45,032 nucleotides of DNA from Ignavibacteria bacterium (GTDB lineage Bacteria; Bacteroidota; Ignavibacteria; Kapaibacteriales; UBA2268): the NCBI GenBank assembly GCA_016844745.1, contig JAERMQ010000036.1, forward strand, positions 1 through 45,032, read 5' to 3'. Under the pieces are notes generated by a model, which was not told the origin of the DNA, did not search any database, and was given only the letters and a program-made list of their open reading frames with translations. The position numbers were made by a program, and so were the translations under genes. Positions within the stretch are counted from its first letter, which is position 1. Each line of letters opens with the position of its first letter. Of this stretch, positions 1 through 7,845 are shown piece after piece.

Positions 1-2
1 AT

Positions 3-44
3 CCCCGACCCCCGACCCCCGACCCCCGACCCCCGACCCCCGAC
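3..44. repeat. Heptanucleotide tandem array (CCCCGAC)x6
   Basis: Six perfect copies of CCCCGAC follow one another with no spacer, ending at AATG. The window begins inside or just at the edge of the array, so it may extend to the left. The same unit, as its complement GGTCGGG, recurs inside the restriction-modification gene near 39.83 kb, which shows that it is a dispersed repeat and not a local low-complexity tract. GC content is far above that of the surrounding AT-rich DNA. Confidence 0.95.
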
Positions 45-158
45 CCAATGATAAATATATTGGGATGTGTGAAATTAATATAATAATCAGTAAATTTGCT
101 AATAAAGCGTTTTTCATAATTTTTGATTAATTGAATTGAACAAAAACTAAAGATAAAT

Positions 159-1703
159 ATGTATTCTCAGTTATATTCTGCCGCTGTTTATGGCATCAAT
201 GCTTTTATTATTGATATCGAAACCCATCTCGATAGCGGGCTTCCAAACTTCATTATTGTGGGATTGCCGGACTCTGCAGTTCGTGAATCGAGGGAACGCG
301 TAACATCAGCAATAAAAAATTCCGATTTCGTGTTTCCTGCAAAGAAAATTACTATTAACTTAGCCCCAGCCGATATTCGAAAGGAAGGCAGCGCCTTTGA
401 TTTACCGATTGCTTTGGGATTAATGAAGGCAGTCGGGATAATAACGGATAATACCCTCGAAGGTACAATTTCGTTGGGAGAGCTATCCCTGGAAGGCGCT
501 TTGAGACCAATTCATGGCGCATTATCAATTTCATTGGAAGCTGCGAAAGCCGGATATAAGCGAATAATCCTTCCCCGGCAAAATGCCGATGAAGCTGCAT
601 TGGTCGAGCAATTAGAGGTTATCCCGGCAGATAATTTAAAACAGGTTATCGATTATTTAAACGGCAACAACGTCATAGAATCCCGGAAGGTTGATTTACG
701 CACTATTTTCGAAGGTAGTAATAATGCTTATTCTTTGAATTTGTCGGAAGTAAAAGGACAGGAAAACGTCAAACGAGCAATGGAAATCGCAGCCGCCGGC
801 GGACATAACATTCTTATGATTGGTCCCCCCGGCTCCGGCAAGACTATGCTCGCAAAACGCTTCCCGGGTATTCTGCCTCCTCTTTCGATTGAGGAAGCAT
901 TGGAAACTACGAAAATCCATTCCGTTGCAGGAATACTTCCACCGGGAGAAGCTTTGATTACAATCCGACCCTTTCGTTCACCTCATCACACAATATCCGA
1001 TGCAGCCTTGGTGGGCGGTGGTGTTAATAAAATCAGACCCGGGGAAATATCGCTTTCTCATCATGGAGTGCTGTTTTTAGATGAACTTCCCGAATTCGAC
1101 CGTAACGTCCTCGAAGTACTCCGGCAGCCCATCGAAGAGAAAAATATTACAATTTCGCGTACCAAAATGACAATCGAATATCCTGCAAACTTTATGTTGG
1201 TATGCTCGATGAATCCTTGTCCATGCGGTAACTTCGGCAATCCCCGCCGGGAATGTTCCTGTACGCCGCCTCAAATACAACGCTATTTAGGCAAAATATC
1301 CGGTCCGTTATTAGACAGAATTGATATTCATGTAGAAGTGCCTGCCGTCAATTATCAGGAACTCTCCTCCACCAGGCAAGGAGAATCCTCAGTTGTCGTA
1401 AAGGACAGGGTTATTAAATCCCGCTTGATTCAATCCTCACGTTACGAAAAAATTAAACACGTCTTTAAGAATGCCGATATGCACAGCCGCGAAATCCGAA
1501 AATTCTGCGTCTTGGATACGCCTTCACAGGAATTGATGCGTATGGCAATCGAAAAGCTCGGTTTTTCTGCACGCGGATACGACAGGATTTTAAAGGTTGC
1601 AAGAACCATTGCCGACTTAACTGCATGTGAGAATATTCACACCGAACACATAAGCGAAGCTATTCAATACAGGACTCTCGACCGGCAATATTGGAAAATT
1701 TAA
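159..1703 (+). CDS. comM: YifB/ComM family Mg-chelatase-like AAA+ ATPase
   Basis: This 514-residue protein has the full architecture of the YifB/ComM family: an N-terminal ChlI-like domain of about 170 residues, a Walker A motif GPPGSGKT at residues 222-229, a Walker B stretch GVLFLDELPEF near residue 305, a Cys-rich segment with CPCG and CSC, and the C-terminal Mg-chelatase helical domain. In Vibrio and Haemophilus ComM is a hexameric helicase that promotes branch migration when incoming DNA is integrated during natural transformation; that role is family knowledge and not shown here. No other competence genes are nearby. The ATG start at 159 is followed by the usual family N-terminus. mscL starts 13 bases after its stop, so the two may be co-transcribed. 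Confidence 0.93.
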   Translation: MYSQLYSAAVYGINAFIIDIETHLDSGLPNFIIVGLPDSAVRESRERVTSAIKNSDFVFPAKKITINLAPADIRKEGSAFDLPIALGLMKAVGIITDNTLEGTISLGELSLEGALRPIHGALSISLEAAKAGYKRIILPRQNADEAALVEQLEVIPADNLKQVIDYLNGNNVIESRKVDLRTIFEGSNNAYSLNLSEVKGQENVKRAMEIAAAGGHNILMIGPPGSGKTMLAKRFPGILPPLSIEEALETTKIHSVAGILPPGEALITIRPFRSPHHTISDAALVGGGVNKIRPGEISLSHHGVLFLDELPEFDRNVLEVLRQPIEEKNITISRTKMTIEYPANFMLVCSMNPCPCGNFGNPRRECSCTPPQIQRYLGKISGPLLDRIDIHVEVPAVNYQELSSTRQGESSVVVKDRVIKSRLIQSSRYEKIKHVFKNADMHSREIRKFCVLDTPSQELMRMAIEKLGFSARGYDRILKVARTIADLTACENIHTEHISEAIQYRTLDRQYWKI

Positions 1704-1716
1704 TTAACCTAAAAAA

Positions 1717-2121
1717 ATGAAACTGAAAATAATACAGGAATTCAAAACGTTCGCAATGCGGGGCAACGTCCTCGATATGGCTGTCGGCGTCATTATCGGC
1801 GCTGCCTTCGGGAAAATCATTAGTTCTCTTGTTGCCGATATAATAATGCCCCCTATAGGATTAATCCTGGGTGGCATCGACTTCACTACCCTTTCGATCA
1901 TCCTTAAACCCGCAACCCTGACTCATCCGGCAGTTTCAATACGCTACGGATTATTCATCAACATGATTATAGATTTCCTGATAATTTCCTTCTCAATATT
2001 TCTATTGGTAAAAGCGATAAACAAAGTAAAAAATAAAATAATCGAAGAAGCCAAAGAAGAAATTAAGGAATCCGAAGAGGTAGTGCTGCTGCGGGAAATA
2101 AGAGATTTATTGAAAAGGTAG
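1717..2121 (+). CDS. mscL: Large-conductance mechanosensitive channel MscL
   Basis: A 134-residue protein, the normal MscL length. The N-terminal segment with [27 protein letters not shown] is the family hallmark of the amphipathic S1 helix followed by TM1, where glycines and alanines line the pore. TM2 lies around residues 70-100, and a charged cytoplasmic helix rich in Lys and Glu closes the protein. MscL forms a homopentameric inner-membrane channel that releases solutes on hypo-osmotic shock. The gene is 13 bases behind comM on the same strand, and its 3' end overlaps the 3' end of convergent anmK by 15 bases, so neither gene has room for a private terminator. Confidence 0.95.
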   Translation: MKLKIIQEFKTFAMRGNVLDMAVGVIIGAAFGKIISSLVADIIMPPIGLILGGIDFTTLSIILKPATLTHPAVSIRYGLFINMIIDFLIISFSIFLLVKAINKVKNKIIEEAKEEIKESEEVVLLREIRDLLKR

Positions 2122-3276
2122 AGCAATAGTCCCTAAGATGCAACTCCTGCCTGCGCCGGTCGCATTAGGAATATTTGAATGTAAACCGCCTAATGTCCGC
2201 CATGCAAGATAAGCAAAACAAATAGCCTCCTTAGCATCGCCGGGAATACCGTAATCATCGGATAAACAAATTTTTGATTCCGGCAATCCTGCTTTAAGCA
2301 ATTCGATTAGATGACTATTCCTTGCACCCCCGCCGGAAACGACAATAGTACATCTCCCGTCGGCAAATAATTTTACATTCTGAGCTATACTCCATACAGT
2401 AAATTGCGTAAGAGTACGGATAATATCATTCGGGGCAGCATCTCCGCAATGGGACGAATCGAGCGCATTCCGGATAAAGTCCGAATTAAACAACTCCCTG
2501 CCCGTTGACTTAGGTGGTTTCTGTCCAATGAATTCAGCCTGCTTCATATACTCAAACAAGGGCAGGAGCAAATTCCCGGAGGCAGAGACATTGCCGTTAT
2601 CATCATAATTCCTGCCGTATTTTTCTGTCATATACGCATCAATCAGCACATTTCCAGGTCCGGTATCGAAAGCAATGATTTCATCTTCCTGGCAGGAAGG
2701 GGGCATGTATGTAATATTGGCAATACCGCCGATATTCAAAACTATAATACCGGTTTCATCATTACTAAGCGCAGCATAATCGAAAACCGGCACTAATGGC
2801 GCACCCTGACCACCGGCAGCTACATCGGCGCTGCGAAAATCTCCAATAACCGGCACACAGAGTATATTCGCTAATGCAGAATGTGAGCCGATTTGCAGCG
2901 TATTCGGGACATCTCCTCCGGGTTCATGCCAGATAGTCTGACCATGCATACCAATTGCATCTAATGAGTTAAGTGAAATGCCGCTGTCATTGCATAATTT
3001 CTTAACTGCATCGGCATATAAACCGGCAAGCTGGAAATTGAGTTTGGAAATAGCGCCGATACTAACCGGATGCCGTATGATACATTTGATTGTATTTCTT
3101 ATTTCTTCGGGATAATTATAAGTATTGAAGGCTAATAAATTATATTCAAACTTTCCGTTAATTAGTTCGAAATCCGCAAAAGCAACGTCGATGCCGTCGA
3201 GTGAGGTTCCGGTCATCAAGCCGCAAACGGTGCGCTTTTGGGTTAGCCAGGAGCTGGTATTTATGGTGTTCTTCAA
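2107..3276 (-). CDS. anmK: Anhydro-N-acetylmuramic acid kinase
   Basis: The 389-residue product matches Anm[13 protein letters not shown] near the N-terminus (phosphate-binding loop of the ASKHA fold), [43 protein letters not shown] and the C-terminal VSGGGARN motif. AnmK phosphorylates and ring-opens 1,6-anhydroMurNAc from murein turnover to give MurNAc-6-phosphate. The open frame begins at a TTG; no ATG occurs before the Met inside the nucleotide-binding motif, so a non-ATG start is required. It lies 49 bases behind the mlaE-like gene on the same strand and may be the last gene of that operon. The convergent overlap with mscL is noted there. Confidence 0.93.
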   Translation of the reverse strand: MKNTINTSSWLTQKRTVCGLMTGTSLDGIDVAFADFELINGKFEYNLLAFNTYNYPEEIRNTIKCIIRHPVSIGAISKLNFQLAGLYADAVKKLCNDSGISLNSLDAIGMHGQTIWHEPGGDVPNTLQIGSHSALANILCVPVIGDFRSADVAAGGQGAPLVPVFDYAALSNDETGIIVLNIGGIANITYMPPSCQEDEIIAFDTGPGNVLIDAYMTEKYGRNYDDNGNVSASGNLLLPLFEYMKQAEFIGQKPPKSTGRELFNSDFIRNALDSSHCGDAAPNDIIRTLTQFTVWSIAQNVKLFADGRCTIVVSGGGARNSHLIELLKAGLPESKICLSDDYGIPGDAKEAICFAYLAWRTLGGLHSNIPNATGAGRSCILGTIALPFQ

Positions 3277-3325
3277 TTGGGAAAAAATTGTTTTAGCTTG
3301 GATTTCACAACTTATAACTCATAAT

Positions 3326-4153
3326 TTATATTACATAACCGAAAATAGCATCGATAATGAGTATAGCAGCGGCGGTAATGGTAAACGAACGCACGGTCGA
3401 TTTGCCGACTCCTTCTGCGCCGCCTGTAGTCTGGAATCCGACATGGCAACCGATAAGCGCTGTAACGCCTCCGAATATGAATGATTTTGAAAGACTGATG
3501 AAAATTTCCTTCATCTTGAAAAATGACTGAATCGAATCAAAGAAAGTATAGGAAGAAAAATCAAATTTAATATTGGTTAATATAAATCCGCCGATAATAG
3601 CAACTACATTCGAAAAAACAGCCAGGACAGGCATCATAACCAATGCCGCAAACAGGCGGGGCATTGCAAGGAACCTGTTCTTGTCGATAGCCATCATTTC
3701 GAGTGCGTCGATTTGCTCGGTTACGGTCATTGTGCCGATTTGTGCTGCCATAGCCCCTCCTACTCGTCCTGCGATTACCAATGCCGTCAATACGGGCGTT
3801 AGTTCGGTGAAAACTGCCGTTGCAATCGATGCGCCAAGGAAAGGACGGGTTATTTCCAGCATATTGAATTTGGAAAACAAAAGTGTAGCCTGAAGCGCTG
3901 CGATAGCTCCGGTAAAAGCTCCTATCAACAATACGAGGGGAAGTGAATCTGCACCGATAATACCCATTTGCTCCAAAACAAGTTTTCTGTCTTTTATAAT
4001 ACGGGGAAAATATTTTAAAACATTTAGAAGTAAAATAATTACTTGTCCGACTTCCTGGAAGAAATCCAAAATATTGCGTCCGATAAAAGCAAAAGTATTT
4101 TCTGCCCATCTAATCGCACGAAAACCGGTTTTATTTTTGTTATAATGAATCAA
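3326..4153 (-). CDS. mlaE: MlaE/YrbE family ABC transporter permease
   Basis: A 275-residue integral membrane protein with the MlaE-family core: GAFTGAIAALQA, the conserved AGRVGGAMAAQIGTM segment and TEQIDALEMM. Five or six hydrophobic segments follow the amphipathic N-terminal interface helix. MlaE is the permease of the Mla system, which moves phospholipids between the outer and inner membranes of Gram-negative cells together with the ATPase MlaF and the MCE protein MlaD. Neither partner is encoded beside it in this window. The start is a TTG that overlaps the last 14 bases of the Rrf2 gene, with AGGA just upstream; there is no in-frame ATG until about residue 63, so translational coupling to the Rrf2 gene is likely. 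Confidence 0.9.
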   Translation of the reverse strand: MIHYNKNKTGFRAIRWAENTFAFIGRNILDFFQEVGQVIILLLNVLKYFPRIIKDRKLVLEQMGIIGADSLPLVLLIGAFTGAIAALQATLLFSKFNMLEITRPFLGASIATAVFTELTPVLTALVIAGRVGGAMAAQIGTMTVTEQIDALEMMAIDKNRFLAMPRLFAALVMMPVLAVFSNVVAIIGGFILTNIKFDFSSYTFFDSIQSFFKMKEIFISLSKSFIFGGVTALIGCHVGFQTTGGAEGVGKSTVRSFTITAAAILIIDAIFGYVI

Positions 4154-4571
4154 TTTTCCTAATTACAGAATCCCTTAATTCTTCAAGTGTTTCGCTGCTC
4201 AACATTTTGTATGTTTCATCTCGTAAACTACCCCATTTATCATGGCAAGGGCATGGCACTTCGACTGAACATCCCTTAAATCCTAAAACGCATTTGTGGA
4301 AAATCTCCAAACCGTCAATTGCAATTACGATATCTATCAATTTAATATCTTTTGGATTCCTTCCTAAATAAAAACCACCGAACTTTCCTTTTTTTGATGC
4401 TACAATTTTACTGCCTGTCAAATCCTGCAGTATTTTGGATGTAAATTCCTTTGGTGCGTTAATTTTTTTTGCTACTTCTGCCGCACTGAATCTTTGATTA
4501 GGTGTTTGAGCAGACAGGAAAAGTACAGCTTGCAAACCTATTTCACATTTCTTTGAGAAAATAACTGTCAT
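4140..4571 (-). CDS. Rrf2 family transcriptional regulator, probable Fe-S sensor
   Basis: A 143-residue Rrf2-family protein. The N-terminal winged helix reads FSKKCEIGLQAVLFLS followed by FSAAEVAKKINAPKEFTSKIL, and the wing has KGKFGGFYLGR. The C-terminal part has three cysteines spaced like the cluster ligands of IscR and NsrR (CVLGFKGC then VPCPCHDKW), so binding of an Fe-S cluster is expected from the family. The gene is divergent from the Fe-S protein gene at 4766 and overlaps the mlaE-like gene by 14 bases. A likely target is the shared 194-base intergenic region. Whether it responds to NO, oxygen or cluster status cannot be read from the sequence. Confidence 0.9.
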   Translation of the reverse strand: MTVIFSKKCEIGLQAVLFLSAQTPNQRFSAAEVAKKINAPKEFTSKILQDLTGSKIVASKKGKFGGFYLGRNPKDIKLIDIVIAIDGLEIFHKCVLGFKGCSVEVPCPCHDKWGSLRDETYKMLSSETLEELRDSVIRKIDSL

Positions 4572-4716
4572 ATAGTTAAGATAATTATAAATGTAAAATT
4601 ATATTTATTAATAAGAAGTATTAATTAAAATTCCAATTTAATGTTCCAAATTTAGTAAAAACATTGAACTAAAAAAACAATTTTCTTGGAATTAAGAGAA
4701 ATTTGTCTTATTTTTG

Positions 4717-4738
4717 AATCGGATTATAGAATCTGATT
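4717..4738. promoter_or_regulatory. Possible Rrf2 operator: two AATCnGATT half-palindromes
   Basis: Two copies of the self-complementary nonamer AATCnGATT (AATCGGATT at 4717-4725 and AATCTGATT at 4730-4738) are separated by four bases and end 27 bases before the start codon of the Fe-S protein gene. They lie in the only intergenic region shared with the divergent Rrf2 gene. Tandem short palindromes in a divergent promoter are what one would expect of an operator, but no family consensus was matched, so this is an inference from position and symmetry. Confidence 0.35.
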
Positions 4739-4765
4739 TAATAAATTATATAAAGGAATAATAAA

Positions 4766-5644
4766 ATGTTAAGAAAAATCATTACAATAGACGAAGAAAT
4801 CTGCAATGGATGCGGCGATTGCGTACCCGAATGCATGGAAGGCGCCCTTCAGATAATCGAAGGAAAAGCACGTCTGATTTCGGATTTATTTTGCGACGGT
4901 TTGGGAGCATGCATTGGGCATTGCCCTCTCGATGCTATTAAAATTGAGGAACGCCAGGCAGAAGAATACAATGAAATCTTAGTTATGGAGAAGCTTGTCA
5001 AAGGACCGGTATCGGTCATGGAAGCGCATTTAAAGCATTTAATCGACCATAATGCCCAAGAGCAGTATGATAAAGCGGTGACATATATGAAAGAAAAAAA
5101 TATAAAAAATCCAATTAAGCCAAAGCCGACAAACGGTACTCATCAAATCGAAATACCATGCGGGTGCCCGGGTTCGGCGATGCTCGATATGCGTAATACT
5201 GCCGTTGATAACCAATTAGAAACAAAAATCGAATTAAAATCAGAACTTACGCAATGGCCCATTCAATTACATTTGGTAAATCCACAAGCGCCGTATTTCA
5301 GGGGGAGGGAATTGGTTATCATGGCAGATTGCGTACCATTTACAATGGCAGATGCCCATAGGAAATATATCAAGGACCGCTCAATTGTTATAGCATGCCC
5401 AAAATTAGATTATACCGGACCTTACGTAGAAAAGCTAACCGAAATTTTCTCGATGGCTCGTCCATCAAAAGTAATTATCCTGATTATGGAAGTACCCTGC
5501 TGCAGCGGGTTATCGAAATTTGCGTCAACTGCCGCAGGATTATCCGGTAGAAAAGACCTTGTTGTGGAAGAACACATACTTGGGATAAATGGACAAATAA
5601 AAGAGAAATCAATTGTTTTTGATTATGAAATGTCGGAAAACTGA
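4766..5644 (+). CDS. Ferredoxin-like 4Fe-4S protein with Cys-rich C-terminal domain
   Basis: A 292-residue protein. Residues 1-70 form a two-cluster ferredoxin domain (CNGCGDCVPEC and, with an unusual spacing, CDGLGACIGHCP). The central part contains IPCGCPGS, and the C-terminal 120 residues contain VIACPKLDY and MEVPCCSGL, so additional cysteines could bind further metal. Proteins of this type occur in anaerobic Clostridia and Bacteroidota, often beside Rrf2 or Crp-type regulators and hybrid-cluster proteins, and are thought to serve electron transfer during redox or nitrosative stress; the exact reaction is unknown to me. AAGGA precedes the ATG at good spacing. The divergent Rrf2 gene probably regulates it. 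Confidence 0.8.
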   Translation: MLRKIITIDEEICNGCGDCVPECMEGALQIIEGKARLISDLFCDGLGACIGHCPLDAIKIEERQAEEYNEILVMEKLVKGPVSVMEAHLKHLIDHNAQEQYDKAVTYMKEKNIKNPIKPKPTNGTHQIEIPCGCPGSAMLDMRNTAVDNQLETKIELKSELTQWPIQLHLVNPQAPYFRGRELVIMADCVPFTMADAHRKYIKDRSIVIACPKLDYTGPYVEKLTEIFSMARPSKVIILIMEVPCCSGLSKFASTAAGLSGRKDLVVEEHILGINGQIKEKSIVFDYEMSEN

Positions 5645-5804
5645 TTTTATCTAAGTTAGGATTTTGTCTTGTTTTATGTTGAAAATATTAAAACTGAATA
5701 AATATCAAATAAAGGTGATTTTGGAGTTAATTTTATTAAATAAGGACTTGGTAAGTGATTGAAAAATAAAAATAGAAAATAATTATAAAAAAGATAAAAA
5801 ATCA

Positions 5805-5833
5805 TTGTTATATCCAATAATTTTATATATTTG
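5805..5833 (+). promoter_or_regulatory. Possible Bacteroidota-type promoter of the CI-like repressor gene
   Basis: TATATTTG at 5826-5833 fits the Bacteroidota -7 box TAnnTTTG, and TTG at 5805-5807 lies 18 bases upstream, close to the expected -33 box. It is 68 bases ahead of the repressor start codon. The following AT-rich stretch has two near-repeats, TTTGCAAAATA and TTTGTAAATAA, that could serve as autoregulatory sites. The surrounding DNA is extremely AT-rich, so chance matches are easy. The rest of 5645-5900 shows nothing else recognisable. Confidence 0.3.
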
Positions 5834-5900
5834 CAAAATAAATATTTGTAAATAAAATGGTATATAATTAACTTTTTTATTAATAGAGTACGGATGCAAA

Positions 5901-6566
5901 ATGACAGAGCGTGACAGATTATTCGTAATACTAAACGAATTCTTCAATGGTCGAAAGACTCAGCTTGCCCAAGCTTTAAGTATAAATGTTGCAAGTCTCG
6001 AAAAATATTTCAATGGCGAACGTTCCATTGGAAATATAACGAGAACAAGAATGGAGAAAGCCGGAATTAATCCTGCCTGGATGCAATACGGGGTCGAACC
6101 TTGCTTTATGGATAATAAAGCAGGACAGGATTTATTCGACAAATATGCATCCAGAAAAATCTCGAAACAACCAATTAAGCGTCATAAACGCAAACATGTC
6201 CGCCAGAGGTCCAGAAAACTCGAGTTTGCCGAGACAATACCAACTCACGCATACAAGCTTGCTGAAATCACTTCGGCTATTAATCCCGCATTAAAAAATT
6301 TATATTCAGCAAAAGTATTAAGTAATAATCTGAAGAATTTCGGTATAGAAGAAAATTCTATAGTGATAATCGAGCGTGGAAGGAAGCCGGTAGCCGATGA
6401 TTTTATCTTAGCCACAGCCCCGTTAGGAGCTAGCGATAAAATGTTGATTTTATATACACATGAAATTAACGGAAAACTTGAATATGTCAATGACCCGAAA
6501 AGTGATGCAACTTGCGAATTCAATGAGAATGATTATTTCGGTGTCATCGTAGCTGTTATTTTATAG
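5901..6566 (+). CDS. CI/LexA-like repressor: HTH domain plus S24-like domain
   Basis: The 221-residue product begins with an XRE-type helix-turn-helix region (residues 5-65: KTQLAQALSINVASLEKYFNGERSIG), then a strongly basic linker around residues 95-110 (KRHKRKHVRQRSRK), and a C-terminal domain resembling the beta-rich S24/LexA dimerisation fold (ENSIVIIERGRKPVADDFILA, ending in EFNENDYFGVIVAVIL). I do not see a clear Ser-Lys catalytic dyad for self-cleavage. The layout is that of phage CI-type repressors, yet no phage genes lie nearby, so it may be a domesticated regulator or a remnant. It follows a 256-base AT-rich intergenic region. Confidence 0.7.
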   Translation: MTERDRLFVILNEFFNGRKTQLAQALSINVASLEKYFNGERSIGNITRTRMEKAGINPAWMQYGVEPCFMDNKAGQDLFDKYASRKISKQPIKRHKRKHVRQRSRKLEFAETIPTHAYKLAEITSAINPALKNLYSAKVLSNNLKNFGIEENSIVIIERGRKPVADDFILATAPLGASDKMLILYTHEINGKLEYVNDPKSDATCEFNENDYFGVIVAVIL

Positions 6567-6579
6567 CTACTACTTTTTC

Positions 6580-6711
6580 TAATTATGAATTTCTAATTAT
6601 GAATTATAAATAAATAAGCACTATTTTATTAACCATTAACCATTAACCATTAACCATTAACCATTAACCATTAACCATTAACCATTAACCATTAACCATT
6701 GACCATTAACC
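6580..6711. repeat. Heptanucleotide arrays ahead of hemW: GAATTAT-type x4 and (ATTAACC)x12
   Basis: Positions 6580-6607 hold four degenerate heptads (TAATTAT, GAATTTC, TAATTAT, GAATTAT). Positions 6628-6711 hold twelve uninterrupted ATTAACC units, of which only the eleventh differs (ATTGACC). The array runs straight into the hemW coding sequence. Because the unit is 7 bases, each frame through the array meets a TAA every 21 bases, so no reading frame can cross it. The same unit recurs as its complement near 37.6 kb and at the right edge of the window. Confidence 0.95.
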
Positions 6712-7809
6712 ATTTTTTGCATTAAAAAATGCGGATATTGTGATTTCTATTCGCAGACTGATTTAGATTACCTTGATAATTATATCGGAGCAATGCTTTC
6801 GGAAATCGAAATGAGGCTACTGCAGAACAATTCAAAAGAGTTGGCAATTGATTCGATTTTTCTTGGAGGCGGTACTCCATCATTGATTGAACCAAAACAA
6901 CTCGAAAAGATTTTCTCAATTATAAGTAAATTTGCTACGATAAAAAGCACTTCAGAAATAACATTAGAATCAAATCCGGGTACATTAACAAATTCAAAAT
7001 TATCCGGCTTTAAAAGTGTTGGAATTAACCGGCTAAGTATTGGCGTGCAATCTTTTAATGATGATGAACTTGGCGTTTTAGATAGAATTCACTCAGCCAA
7101 AGAAGCCGAGAATGTCGTAATAGAAGCATATAAATCAGGCTATAAAAATTTAAGCATAGATTTGATATATGCAATTCCAGGACAAACTCTGCGCTCATGG
7201 TCGTCCACGTTAAATAAGGCTGTAAAGCTGCCAGTAAATCATATTTCGGCTTATAATTTAATTTATGAAGAAGGTACTCCGCTATTCGATAATAGTGTAA
7301 ACGGAAAAGTCCAGCCGGCATCAAATGATTATGAATCGAAATTATTTTACAAAACGGTTCATGAGCTTGGCGAGGCAGGATTCGAGCAATATGAAATATC
7401 CAATTTTGCTAAAGCCGGAGCGAAATGCCTGCACAATTTGAAATACTGGAGAGGCGAGCAATATCTTGGATTTGGCGCTTCTGCATGTGGCTGTGTTTCG
7501 GGTGTCCGATATAAAAATGTACCGGATGTACACAAATATATAAGTTCACTGAAAGAAAATACATTACCGGAAATAAGTTCTGAAATATTGACCAATAAGC
7601 AGAAACGAACAGAATTAATATTCCTGGGAATGCGCTCGGAAGGTGTGTTTTTAGATTATCTTTTGGAACCGGCTGATTTCGAAAAAATATTAAATTATAT
7701 CGAAATGCTGCTCCAGATGAAACTGGCAACTTTGAATAAGGGTATTCTTAAACTAACAACTGAAGGTTATGCTATTTGCGATGAAATAAGTTTGAACCTG
7801 ATTCCATAA
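6712..7809 (+). CDS. hemW: HemW-like radical SAM protein, 5' end replaced by repeats
   Basis: The frame encodes a HemW/HemN-like protein: FCIKKCGYCDFYS (CxxxCxxC radical SAM cluster motif), GGGTPSLI, ESNPGT, RLSIGVQSFND, and the C-terminal CLHNLKYWRGEQYLGFGASA. HemW is a haem chaperone related to oxygen-independent coproporphyrinogen oxidase. The usual N-terminus ending in HIPFC is missing: upstream of Phe-Cys the codons come from the ATTAACC array, with an in-frame TGA at 6700. No ATG, GTG or TTG lies between that stop and the cluster motif. The first ATG, at 6793, would remove the SAM cluster. Only ATT codons at 6712 or 6721 could keep the cluster, so the coordinates here begin at the first of them. 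The gene is either started unusually, broken, or misassembled. Confidence 0.8.
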   Translation: MFCIKKCGYCDFYSQTDLDYLDNYIGAMLSEIEMRLLQNNSKELAIDSIFLGGGTPSLIEPKQLEKIFSIISKFATIKSTSEITLESNPGTLTNSKLSGFKSVGINRLSIGVQSFNDDELGVLDRIHSAKEAENVVIEAYKSGYKNLSIDLIYAIPGQTLRSWSSTLNKAVKLPVNHISAYNLIYEEGTPLFDNSVNGKVQPASNDYESKLFYKTVHELGEAGFEQYEISNFAKAGAKCLHNLKYWRGEQYLGFGASACGCVSGVRYKNVPDVHKYISSLKENTLPEISSEILTNKQKRTELIFLGMRSEGVFLDYLLEPADFEKILNYIEMLLQMKLATLNKGILKLTTEGYAICDEISLNLIP

Positions 7810-7845
7810 TTTTGAAGTTCAGAATGACAATATTTAGAACCACCT

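Noticed and set aside
3567..4109. A 180-codon frame on the minus strand overlapping the mlaE-like gene
   Set aside because: It is a shifted reading of the permease gene, with many Arg, Tyr and Cys residues and no conserved motif; the MlaE frame is clearly the coding one.
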